A DNA stretch of 64,000 nucleotides from positions 1 to 64,000 of the forward strand of contig CANLWK010000007.1 in assembly GCA_947494805.1 (NCBI GenBank). The letters are read 5' to 3'. A program made the position numbers and the translations under genes. Position 1 is the stretch's first letter, and each line of letters starts with the position of its first letter. The notes beneath the pieces were generated by a model. The model did not search any database. It worked only from the letters and a program-made list of their open reading frames with translations, and was not told the origin of the DNA. Positions 34,317 through 42,201 of the stretch are shown piece by piece. This stretch comes from an uncultured Croceitalea sp. (GTDB taxonomy: Bacteria > Bacteroidota > Bacteroidia > Flavobacteriales > Flavobacteriaceae).

Positions 34317-36830
34317 ATGCCAAAAAATCTTTTTTTTGTTGCACTTTTTCTTTGTGCAACGGTATCCGCCCAAGACTATTTTTTTAAGAAATTCCATCCT
34401 TTCAATGCCGATATTCCCTCACCTGAACAATTTTTGGGTTATGGTATTGGCGAGCATCACACCAGACACGACCTAATTGTCGCCTACATGACCAAGCTGG
34501 CCGAAGCTTCAGACCGCGCTAGCATTTATGAGTATGGCAGAACTTATGAGGGGCGAAAATTGGTCATGCTGACCATAAGTACACCAGAGCATCAACAAAA
34601 CATTGAGCAACTAAAAAAACAGCACCTTGCTTTTAACGATCCGCAGCAATCTGTGACAAACTACAATAAAGTGCCTGTCTTTATTAATTTGGGATATAAT
34701 GTTCATGGCAATGAACCTTCTGGTGGCGAAGCTGCCCTATTGACGGCCTACACTCTTGCCGCGTCAAACCACCCAGAGGTCTTGAACTATCTAAAAAACG
34801 CCATTATAATGGTAGACCCGACCATTAACCCTGATGGTCGTGACCGTCACACACATTGGGCCAATATGTACCAAGGCAATCCATTGGTTGCCGACCCGGC
34901 TGATGCCGAACATAATGAATACTGGCCTAGGGGACGTACGAACCACTACTGGTTTGATTTGAATAGAGACTGGTTGTTGGGCATCCATCCTGAAAGTAGG
35001 GGGAAATTAACTTGGTACCATCAATGGTATCCAAATGTGGTAACTGACTTTCATGAAATGGGTTCACAGAGTTCTTACTTTTTTGAACCAATGAAAGCCA
35101 ATGGTTCTTTAGATCCCATTATGCCAAAAGAGAATTATGAAGACCTGAACAATCTTTTCGGCGACTATTTTGCCAAAGCCCTAGATAGTATCGGTTCGTT
35201 CTATTTTAGTAAAGAAGTTTTTGACGGCACCTACCCAGGTTATGGCTCTTCTTATCCTGATTTGCAGGGTGGCTTGGGGTTATTGTTTGAACAAGCAAGC
35301 TCAAGGGGACACAAGCAAACCACGGCCTTTGGTGAAATCACTTTTCCATTTACCATACGAAATCAATATGTATCAAGTATTGCAACCATTAAGGCTGCTG
35401 TAGAGAATAAGGCCATGCTAAGGAAGTATCAACAAGATTTCTTCAAAAGTGCCCTGAGCAATGCCAATAAAAACAAAATCAAAGGTTATAAGTTCAATGA
35501 TGACCATGACCAGAACCGTGTCAAGGCATTTATAGACAAGCTATTATTACATAAAGTGGAAGTATATAAGAACGACAATGGCTATGTGGTACCGACCGAC
35601 CAACCACAATATCGAATGGTACAGACCATGTTTGAGACCTATAGCAAGTACCAAGACAGCGTCTACTATGATGCTTCGGCATGGTCAGTTGCCAATTTCT
35701 ATAATATGAAGTACAAACCGGTCACCAGCGTAAACACCGAGGAGAGAGTGACTTCAACTGAAAACCTGGTCAGCTACAAAGCCGTTGGTACATCTGATTA
35801 TGCGTACATCATCGATTATGATGATTACAACGCTGTTGCCGCCCTTAACTTTTTACAGCATAATGGACTAACGCTGTCCTCATCGTTCAAACCGTTCAGC
35901 ACGGTGACCAATGCAGGTAAAAAACAGTTTAACTATGGAGCATTGGTGGTTCCTGTCAGTCTGCAAAAAAAGGATGCCGATGCAGTATTTCAACTTGTCC
36001 AAAAAACACAAGAGAAATTTCAGGTCCCGATATATTCGGTAACCTCTGGTTATAACAGTAAGGGCATAGACTTAGGTAGCCGATACGTATCGCCTATAAC
36101 CAAACCAAAAGCATTGCTGTTGATAGGTGACGGTGTTCGTTCATATGAGGCAGGGGAAGTCTGGCACTTGTTGGATACAAGGGTCCATATGCCCATCACA
36201 AAAATACCCATGCGCAACTTTGACCGCTCCAATTTGGATAAATACAATACCATGGTCATGGTTTCGGGCAACTATGATTTTTCTGAAAAACAACAGCAAA
36301 AAATTAAGACCTGGGTCACAAAGGGGAACACCTTAATCACGATTGGAAGTGCTTCAAAATGGGCCATTGACAAAAAAATGGTCAAAGAATCCCTGATTGA
36401 AGAAAAAAAAGATTCCACAAAAACTGCAGTACGTAAGCCCTATGTTGATGCACCTGAAAATATTGGAAAAGAAAGCGTGGGAGGCACCATTTTTCGCGTT
36501 GATTTAGATTTAACACATCCCCTAGCCTTCGGGTATCGCGATAATCAAATCCCAGTCTATAAGAATAACTCCGTTTGGTTGGCTCCCAGTAAGAATGACT
36601 ATGCAACTGTCGCACAATATGCCAAAGATGCGCACATTGATGGTTTTATCACCAAAAAGAACAAAGAAGTTTTTTTAAAGAAGTCAGCTTCATTACTGGT
36701 AAGCAAGGTGGGTAGTGGACGCGTCATTCTGTTTGCTGACAATCCAAATTTTAGGGGAAGTTGGTACGGTACCAACCGCTTATTTTTAAATGCATTATTC
36801 TTAGGGGATAAAATCAGAGTACCAGAATAA
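34317..36830 (+). CDS. M14 family zinc carboxypeptidase, exported
   Basis: 837 residues with a signal peptide (MPKNLFFVALFLCATVSAQ). The M14 domain (about 50-380) shows the zinc ligands in NVHGNEPSGGEA (His and Glu, about residue 128) and DFHEMG (about 244). It also has the substrate-binding WFDLNRDWLLG region and a catalytic Glu candidate in LGLLFEQASSRG. A second half of about 450 residues includes a ThuA/GATase-like fold (KALLLIGDGVRSYEAGEVW). This two-part layout is common in Bacteroidota M14 proteins. It is probably a periplasmic peptidase acting on peptides or cell-wall fragments. Confidence 0.9.
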   Translation: MPKNLFFVALFLCATVSAQDYFFKKFHPFNADIPSPEQFLGYGIGEHHTRHDLIVAYMTKLAEASDRASIYEYGRTYEGRKLVMLTISTPEHQQNIEQLKKQHLAFNDPQQSVTNYNKVPVFINLGYNVHGNEPSGGEAALLTAYTLAASNHPEVLNYLKNAIIMVDPTINPDGRDRHTHWANMYQGNPLVADPADAEHNEYWPRGRTNHYWFDLNRDWLLGIHPESRGKLTWYHQWYPNVVTDFHEMGSQSSYFFEPMKANGSLDPIMPKENYEDLNNLFGDYFAKALDSIGSFYFSKEVFDGTYPGYGSSYPDLQGGLGLLFEQASSRGHKQTTAFGEITFPFTIRNQYVSSIATIKAAVENKAMLRKYQQDFFKSALSNANKNKIKGYKFNDDHDQNRVKAFIDKLLLHKVEVYKNDNGYVVPTDQPQYRMVQTMFETYSKYQDSVYYDASAWSVANFYNMKYKPVTSVNTEERVTSTENLVSYKAVGTSDYAYIIDYDDYNAVAALNFLQHNGLTLSSSFKPFSTVTNAGKKQFNYGALVVPVSLQKKDADAVFQLVQKTQEKFQVPIYSVTSGYNSKGIDLGSRYVSPITKPKALLLIGDGVRSYEAGEVWHLLDTRVHMPITKIPMRNFDRSNLDKYNTMVMVSGNYDFSEKQQQKIKTWVTKGNTLITIGSASKWAIDKKMVKESLIEEKKDSTKTAVRKPYVDAPENIGKESVGGTIFRVDLDLTHPLAFGYRDNQIPVYKNNSVWLAPSKNDYATVAQYAKDAHIDGFITKKNKEVFLKKSASLLVSKVGSGRVILFADNPNFRGSWYGTNRLFLNALFLGDKIRVPE

Positions 36831-36909
36831 CAACAAAAAACCAATACGTAAAAAGAAAGTCGAAGTAGGTTTTTAGATTAAATAATCGCGAGAAGAATAG
36901 TTTTAAGAA

Positions 36910-37152
36910 TTAGGCCATTTTAGCTTTGTCTCTTTTTGTTTTGAAAGCCAATGCCTTTTTAATTCGAGAGTTTTTGAACATGTAAAGTCTAGCTACCTCA
37001 GTAGTATGCTCTTTTACAGCAGCGGTTTTAACCTCAACATCTAACTGAACGGTCAATGTAATCGTTTCAACTTTTACTTCAGCTTTAGCTTCTTGGGCCA
37101 TAGCTACTGTTCCGAAAAAAATTACTGCGATAAGGGTTAAAACTGTTTTCAT
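36910..37152 (-). CDS. small secreted basic protein, copy A
   Basis: 80 residues from ATG 37152 with a signal peptide (MKTVLTLIAVIFFGTVAMAQ). The longer frame from 37188 runs into a conserved upstream region. The mature part starts acidic and ends with a highly basic block (ARLYMFKNSRIKKALAFK, then TKRDKAKMA). The block is almost identical in copy B at 37467-37700. No known domain is visible. A secreted or periplasmic location is likely. Duplication with its upstream region suggests conserved regulation. Confidence 0.78.
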   Translation of the reverse strand: MKTVLTLIAVIFFGTVAMAQEAKAEVKVETITLTVQLDVEVKTAAVKEHTTEVARLYMFKNSRIKKALAFKTKRDKAKMA

Positions 37153-37205
37153 CTCTTGGGTTATTTTTACATTGTAAAGGTATCCCAAGGCCCATCCAGC
37201 GACGA

Positions 37206-37332
37206 TATAACTCGCTGTGCAACAATAATTTCTCGATTAAAAACCTGAATATAGATAAAGTGTAAAAAACCATCGACGACGGTTTTTGTGCACGAAAACA
37301 TCACACCGATAGAGGGTGCATTTCATCGATGT
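37206..37332 (-). promoter_or_regulatory. upstream region of copy A, duplicated
   Basis: This block aligns by eye with 37756-37882 upstream of copy B. Shared pieces on the plus strand are aactcgct(a/g)tg, ataaagtgtaaaaaa(g/c)catcga, and tttatcgatgt or tttcatcgatgt. ATCGAT-type elements recur about 55 bases apart. It looks like a conserved promoter or operator region whose regulator is not identifiable. Confidence 0.55.
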
Positions 37333-37344
37333 TAACTGATAAGA

Positions 37345-37464
37345 CTATAATAACGACCTCACCTTCTCTGCAATTTTCACTGCTCTAAAGGAAAGGTAAA
37401 AAGCAGTAGCCGCAAAAACCAAGCTCATCACCAAGGTAAAAGGAATCAAAATCGTTTCTACCAT
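37345..37464 (-). CDS. 39-residue membrane protein behind copy B
   Basis: ATG 37464 to TAG 37345. One hydrophobic helix (IPFTLVMSLVFAATAFYLSF) with a short basic tail (RAVKIAEKVRSLL). It begins only 2 bases after the stop of copy B, which strongly suggests translation by coupling. Copy A has no such partner. Function is unknown. It could be a holin-like, toxin-like or regulatory small membrane protein, but nothing decides this. Confidence 0.6.
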   Translation of the reverse strand: MVETILIPFTLVMSLVFAATAFYLSFRAVKIAEKVRSLL

Positions 37465-37466
37465 AA

Positions 37467-37700
37467 TTAAGCAAGCTTAGCTCTATTTCTTTTTGTCTTA
37501 AATGCCAACGCTTTTTTTACCCTAGAGTTTTTGAACATATATAAGCGGGCTACCTCCGTAGCTTCGTTGCTTGATTTTTCAACTTGAACCGATTGTACCA
37601 AAACAACTTCTTTAACAACGGTATCTACCTTGGCACTCTGTTGCGCAAAGGTTGATGTTGAAAAGAAAAGTATTGCTGTAAAGGTTAAAATCGTTCTCAT
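37467..37700 (-). CDS. small secreted basic protein, copy B
   Basis: 77 residues with a signal peptide (MRTILTFTAILFFSTSTFAQ). The middle segment is Val-rich with mixed charge. The C-terminal block (ARLYMFKNSRVKKALAFK, then TKRNRAKLA) differs from copy A by only a few residues. The conserved part is thus the basic tail, not the middle. A 39-residue membrane ORF follows 2 bases later. The gene and its upstream region are one half of a tandem duplication. Confidence 0.8.
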   Translation of the reverse strand: MRTILTFTAILFFSTSTFAQQSAKVDTVVKEVVLVQSVQVEKSSNEATEVARLYMFKNSRVKKALAFKTKRNRAKLA

Positions 37701-37755
37701 GTCTTGGGGTAATTATTACATGGTAAAAGTACCCTCGTCCCTTGCCCAAGGCCAG

Positions 37756-37882
37756 ATAACTCGCTATGGTGCAGTTATTTTTCGGTAAAAAACATGAATT
37801 TCCATAAAGTGTAAAAAAGCATCGATAACGGTTCTTATTCCATTGGACAACTCACCGAAGGCAAATGCATTTTATCGATGTA
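37756..37882 (-). promoter_or_regulatory. upstream region of copy B, duplicated
   Basis: The counterpart of 37206-37332. It lies between the stop of the M23 gene (37888) and copy B and contains the same ATCGAT and ataaagtgtaaaaaa elements in the same order and spacing. Confidence 0.55.
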
Positions 37883-37887
37883 GTTAA

Positions 37888-38562
37888 TCAAATTGACAAT
37901 AGAAGATTTGGGTCTGGGCAGTTGTTCTTGTAAAAATCAATGGTAGTTGAACTACATACCCCTGGATAATCACCATAGTAATCTTCAATAACGATAATAA
38001 GCTGAAAGTGTAGATGTGGGGCATAGTTCACATTGATGTCAGGAGAACCGAGAGTAGCCAGTGATTCCCCTTTTTTGAACCGCTTGCCAACGGCCAACTG
38101 TTGCAAAGAGTCCAGCGACAAGTGTCCGTACAAAGTATAGAAGCATAGTTGTTCCACTTCGTGCTTTAAGATTATGGTAGGTCCATAATTTCCCGAATCA
38201 TCGTTATTTTTAAAACTATGGAGCTCTCCATCTAAAGGAACTAAGACTTTGGTACCTGCTTTACACCAGAAATCCATCCCTAAATGGATGTTTCGAGTAG
38301 TCCCCTCACTAAAACGTTCGGCATTGGTGTAAAGATTCCGCTCTTCCAAATAGCCACCATAAGCGACTTTGGCTCTATTCTTTCTCAATACAATATCTAT
38401 ATAATCTTGACATGAAGATGGATCGGTAATGTCATAAGCCTTTAAATCTGGGTTATTGCTTGATAAGTCAATTTTACAGTAGGCCTTCAACGGAATAGCT
38501 ATATCCAAAATTTGGATGGGCCCTTGCGCTAATCCCTTCAAACATGATACTAGGTCCACCAT
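37888..38562 (-). CDS. M23 family metallopeptidase without signal peptide
   Basis: 224 residues. The C-terminal half is an M23/LytM domain with zinc-site segments RNIHLGMDFWCKAG and YAPHLHFQL, and a connecting LYGHLSLDSL. The N-terminal half (LKAYDITDPSSCQDYIDIVL) is unlike usual LytM linkers. No signal peptide or lipobox is visible, and several cysteines are scattered through it, so it looks cytosolic or is exported by an unusual route. The substrate may not be peptidoglycan. It is the first gene of the minus-strand run but is separated from copy B by the conserved region. Confidence 0.85.
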   Translation of the reverse strand: MVDLVSCLKGLAQGPIQILDIAIPLKAYCKIDLSSNNPDLKAYDITDPSSCQDYIDIVLRKNRAKVAYGGYLEERNLYTNAERFSEGTTRNIHLGMDFWCKAGTKVLVPLDGELHSFKNNDDSGNYGPTIILKHEVEQLCFYTLYGHLSLDSLQQLAVGKRFKKGESLATLGSPDINVNYAPHLHFQLIIVIEDYYGDYPGVCSSTTIDFYKNNCPDPNLLLSI

Positions 38563-38637
38563 AAATTAGCTTAACATTTTTTAACGTACAGTTTGTAATA
38601 GATGCCCTATTATTACAACTAAAACAAAAATTTGCAG

Positions 38638-39321
38638 ATGAATATAGTTAGAAATCTTGTTTTCACAACACTCTTATTGGGCAGCATCAGTTGTCAACCA
38701 AAAAATAAGTCGACCGCTGTTTTGACTTCAAACACTGAAATCAAGGAGAAGGTAAGCCTATCCGCCCAACAATTGCAACAATACGAGACCGCCTATTTTG
38801 CTAGTGGGTGCTTTTGGTGCGTTGAGGCCATCTATGAAAGTGTGAAAGGTGTCAAAGAAGTTGTTTCAGGCTATTCTGGTGGAGAAGAGAAAAATCCGAC
38901 CTATGAACAGGTTGCCTACGGCCGAACAGGCCATGCAGAAGCCGTAGCAGTGTATTATGACCCAAAAGTCATTACATTTCAACAATTGGTACAGGTGTTT
39001 TTTGGCTCACATGACCCAACTACCCTAAATAGACAAGGCCCTGACCGCGGAGCACAGTACCGTTCGATAGCATTTTACAAAAATAAGAAGGAAGAAAAAA
39101 TCATTCGCAACTACATTAAAGCTTTAGAAGATAAAGAGGTATACGATAGCCCTATAGTTACGCAGGTAGTTGCTTTTGATACGTTTTGGAAAGCGGAAGA
39201 ATACCACCAAGATTTTGAAAGAAATAATCCGAATCAATCTTATGTTAGAGCTGTTTCGGTGCCGCGATTGAATCGATTCAAGAAAAACTTTCCGGATTAT
39301 TTAAAGGAAGAGGGTCATTGA
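38638..39321 (+). CDS. msrA: peptide-methionine (S)-S-oxide reductase MsrA, lipoprotein form
   Basis: The enzyme repairs oxidised methionine in proteins. From ATG 38638 it is 227 residues. The N-terminus MNIVRNLVFTTLLLGSISCQ is a lipoprotein signal with a lipobox Cys, so the enzyme is membrane-anchored in the periplasm. The catalytic motif ASGCFWCVEAIYE places the active Cys at residue 58. Other family segments are VSGYSGGEEKNPTYEQVAYG, GHAEAV and YHQDF. No msrB partner is adjacent. Confidence 0.94.
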   Translation: MNIVRNLVFTTLLLGSISCQPKNKSTAVLTSNTEIKEKVSLSAQQLQQYETAYFASGCFWCVEAIYESVKGVKEVVSGYSGGEEKNPTYEQVAYGRTGHAEAVAVYYDPKVITFQQLVQVFFGSHDPTTLNRQGPDRGAQYRSIAFYKNKKEEKIIRNYIKALEDKEVYDSPIVTQVVAFDTFWKAEEYHQDFERNNPNQSYVRAVSVPRLNRFKKNFPDYLKEEGH

Positions 39322-39357
39322 GCGCAGTAGGTGTTTGGGACGACGTTGATATTCCTA

Positions 39358-40842
39358 TTACTTTTCAAGCAGCACTTCACTGAACCTTGAATTTACGGTA
39401 ATCAACCTGCCTGAGTTCTTATTGTCCTTGAATCCTTTATGGATGACATTATCAAAGTTTTCTATGCGCTCCATCTGCAAGCTGGAGGGGTAACCAATTT
39501 TTGATTTTGTTCCGTTCAAGTAGATGGATACTCCGGTGTTCGGAATTTTACAGCGAAACTCTCCGTTCTTGACGGACACATCAATGTCTGAAAAATTATC
39601 GGATACTTTATTGATTACCAACTGGCCAAGGTCGTTGGTAACAATGGCCCGGTCATTCAATCTATCAATGACAATATTTGATGAAATAGCATTGAGCTTT
39701 AAATCGCCTACTTCTTTAAGGCTAACATGCTCTACATAATCCGTTTTTAACTGGCCGTCGCTCCATTTTTGCACGATTACCGGTGAATATGATGCCCAAA
39801 TATTGGTTTTTGGGCCATCTATGGTAGCAGCAAGCAAGCTTGCGTAGCGCAAGCTTGCATTGATGTTCTTTGTTGTCGCCGCCAATTTCACCTCACCATG
39901 CTTTACGTTCATTTTCAAACGTGTTGACTTTGGCATTTTAATTTTTATGGTCTTTTTGACCTTATACTTTTTAGATTCCCCATCAGAAGAAAAGTAAAAG
40001 ATACTTGGTCCGTCTCCATCTCTAGACAAAAACAAGGTTTGGGCATCTTCAAAACGACTTTCGTTCCGCTCTTTTTGAAGTGCTTCCCGCTCTTCCATGC
40101 GCTCTTTCAATAGTTGCTGCCGCTCTTCGTTTCTCATTTTAATTTCTTCTGCTCGTCTTTCAGCACGTTCTTCCATAGCTTTTGCACGCTCTTTAGCCCT
40201 TTGGGCCAAACGTTCTACCCGCTCTTTTGAACGTTCTTGATGCTTTTTGCCCCACGCTTCAAACTCCTCTTTGTATTCTTGATCAAATCCTTCTCTAAAG
40301 TTTTCAGTCCATTCTTTGAGATAGGCCTCTCCATCTTTCTGATAGGCATCATAGTCAAACTCTTTGAAATTGATTGAAGGAAGTGGTGGCATCTCTAACA
40401 ACTCAGGAAGTTCGGCCATTTCGGCAAGTTCAGGCAGTTCTTGCATCTCTAGATCCAAGAAGAGTGGTTCTATATTTGACAATACGTCTTTAACATCTAC
40501 ACTAATTCCTGAAAGCCCTGTGATCCATGAGCGTCTACCAGTAGTGTTAATTTCAATTTCCTTACTATTGCCCAATATTTCAAAAGGGGCATTCTCAAAA
40601 TACTCAGCCGCGGCTTCATCGCTGGCACTTTCTAATTCAACAGTCGCAACAATCTCAATTTGGTCTTTGTTCCATGTCTCAAACTCGATATCAGTATGTG
40701 TCGTATTGATTTCAACTACCGCGTCTTGACCTACATTAAAGGTTTCTTTATACGTTTTTGACTTTTTTTGGGCATATAATCCCGTTGTTGTCAGAACCAG
40801 TACTAGTACCAGCTTAAATAATGGATGATGATTCCTGTTCAT
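39358..40842 (-). CDS. exported DUF4097-like protein with charged coiled coil
   Basis: 494 residues with a signal peptide (MNRNHHPLFKLVLVLVLTTT, ending YAQ). An N-terminal beta segment (ETFNVGQDAVVEINTTHTDI) and the C-terminal beta-helical part (LNAISSNIVIDRLNDRAIVT) resemble the DUF4097 adhesin-like fold. Between them, about residues 185-260, is a Glu/Arg-rich coiled coil (ERAKAMEERAERRAEEIK). It overlaps the anti-sigma-like gene upstream by 29 bases, so all three genes from 41930 form a coupled operon. It is likely a periplasmic output or partner of that sigma system. The exact role is unknown. Confidence 0.8.
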   Translation of the reverse strand: MNRNHHPLFKLVLVLVLTTTGLYAQKKSKTYKETFNVGQDAVVEINTTHTDIEFETWNKDQIEIVATVELESASDEAAAEYFENAPFEILGNSKEIEINTTGRRSWITGLSGISVDVKDVLSNIEPLFLDLEMQELPELAEMAELPELLEMPPLPSINFKEFDYDAYQKDGEAYLKEWTENFREGFDQEYKEEFEAWGKKHQERSKERVERLAQRAKERAKAMEERAERRAEEIKMRNEERQQLLKERMEEREALQKERNESRFEDAQTLFLSRDGDGPSIFYFSSDGESKKYKVKKTIKIKMPKSTRLKMNVKHGEVKLAATTKNINASLRYASLLAATIDGPKTNIWASYSPVIVQKWSDGQLKTDYVEHVSLKEVGDLKLNAISSNIVIDRLNDRAIVTNDLGQLVINKVSDNFSDIDVSVKNGEFRCKIPNTGVSIYLNGTKSKIGYPSSLQMERIENFDNVIHKGFKDNKNSGRLITVNSRFSEVLLEK

Positions 40843-41404
40843 TTTTTGATGTTTTTAATTGATTCAACTTTTCTTTCAACTTTTGCATTAATTGTAATCG
40901 TAATTGTAGGTTCGTGATAGCAGCTTCAATGGTTTGGTCATTGGGTCCGATATCATTGAGCTCTTTATTCAAATCATTATAGGCCGCATTAAGTTCGTCA
41001 AGACGTTGTAGAAAACCATCAACAATTTCTTTGTTCTCTTCAGATATTTCAAGTTTAGAGAGTTCGTAATTGATATTGGCCACATAGTAATTTTCAACCT
41101 TTTTAAGCTCTGGGGACAAATCGCCCAATGAAATCGTCGTCTTTTCTTCAATATTCGTATCAACAACTTCTGGGCTATCTTCAGTGGTGGTCGCCCTATC
41201 GGTATTTAAAACAAAATATGATGCTATACCCAACACCACTGCAATAGAAGCAGCAATACTTAGCCATTGATTTATACTACTTTTTTTAGCAACGGGCAAC
41301 TCTTCATCTAATAGGGACAAAAAACGATCTTCATGCCCTTTTTTCATTTCAAACTTTTCATTCTCCCGCTGCTCTTTGAACAGTTTTCTAAGATCCTGTG
41401 CCAT
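40814..41404 (-). CDS. anti-sigma-factor-like membrane protein
   Basis: 196 residues with one membrane helix (about 43-63, INQWLSIAASIAVVLGIASY). The short cytosolic N-terminus (LRKLFKEQRENEKFEMKKGH) and the helical periplasmic C-domain (LRLQLMQKLKEKLNQLK) fit the topology of anti-sigma factors, although no zinc motif is present. Its start overlaps the sigma factor gene by 17 bases and its end overlaps the DUF4097-like gene by 29. The function is inferred from topology and operon position. Confidence 0.8.
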   Translation of the reverse strand: MAQDLRKLFKEQRENEKFEMKKGHEDRFLSLLDEELPVAKKSSINQWLSIAASIAVVLGIASYFVLNTDRATTTEDSPEVVDTNIEEKTTISLGDLSPELKKVENYYVANINYELSKLEISEENKEIVDGFLQRLDELNAAYNDLNKELNDIGPNDQTIEAAITNLQLRLQLMQKLKEKLNQLKTSKNEQESSSII

Positions 41405-41930
41405 AATTCAAATCTTTTAGCAATTCTTTTAAATGTCCTTTTCCCCTTAGCAAACGTGTACGTGATGCTGTTTCAGAGATACCGAGTATTTGTGAGATTT
41501 CGCTGTGGTCAAAGCCCTCAACCAAAAACAACTGTACTACAAACCGATAATTTTCAGGTAATGTTTGAATAGCTGATTTTACTTTCTCAAGGTCAATGTT
41601 ATCTTCAACTTCCCAATTACCATCTTCAGTAATATGCATATACCCTTCATCTAATTCTACCAACTTTTGCTTTTTAGCTTTTAAAAAATCAATGCTACCA
41701 TTGACCACAATTCGCTTTAACCAGGCCCCAAACGTGACTTCTCCCTTATACTGTTCAATGCGCTGAAACGCTTTGATAAAAGACTCTTGCAATACATCTT
41801 CAGCGTCGTCTGCGTTCTTTAAAAATCGCATGGCCACACAAAACATACCGTCACAGTACTTTTTGTAAAGTTGCAATTGAGCCTTGCGATTGTTCGCTTT
41901 GCACTGTTCTACCAGTTCTATGGGCAACAT
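41388..41930 (-). CDS. ECF-type RNA polymerase sigma factor
   Basis: 180 residues, typical for sigma-70 family ECF factors. Region 2 contains FCVAMRFLKNADDAEDVLQE and FIKAFQRIEQYKGEVTFGAW. Region 4 contains LPENYRFVVQLFLVEGFDHS and EISQILGISETASRTRLLRG. It is the first gene of an overlapping sigma/anti-sigma/DUF4097 operon. No consensus housekeeping promoter is clear upstream. The intergenic region shared with meaB contains the palindrome GTCTTAAAGAC (about 41958-41968). The regulon is unknown. Confidence 0.93.
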   Translation of the reverse strand: MLPIELVEQCKANNRKAQLQLYKKYCDGMFCVAMRFLKNADDAEDVLQESFIKAFQRIEQYKGEVTFGAWLKRIVVNGSIDFLKAKKQKLVELDEGYMHITEDGNWEVEDNIDLEKVKSAIQTLPENYRFVVQLFLVEGFDHSEISQILGISETASRTRLLRGKGHLKELLKDLNYGTGS

Positions 41931-42201
41931 GGTCAGTTTTTGGTGTTGTTCTTAGTTGTTTGTCTTAAAGACGATTGAAAAAAAACAATGTGGCAAAATA
42001 TAGGTTTTTTTGATATCAAATCAAGTTCTTCAGAAGTTTGATTCAAATCAATTAAATGATTATCAATGATTTACACTGAGTTCAATAATAAAGTAATTTA
42101 GACCATTTCGAAAGGTTTCACTTTACTATTCGGCAAAGCAAAAAAGAGTGTCGTTTACATCAACGAAAATTTTACCTTAGTACTTTAAGATAAATTATAC
42201 T

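Noticed and set aside
37345-37464. A toxin-antitoxin assignment for the small membrane ORF and copy B
   Set aside because: Neither product matches a known toxin or antitoxin and both run in the same direction with signal-peptide features.
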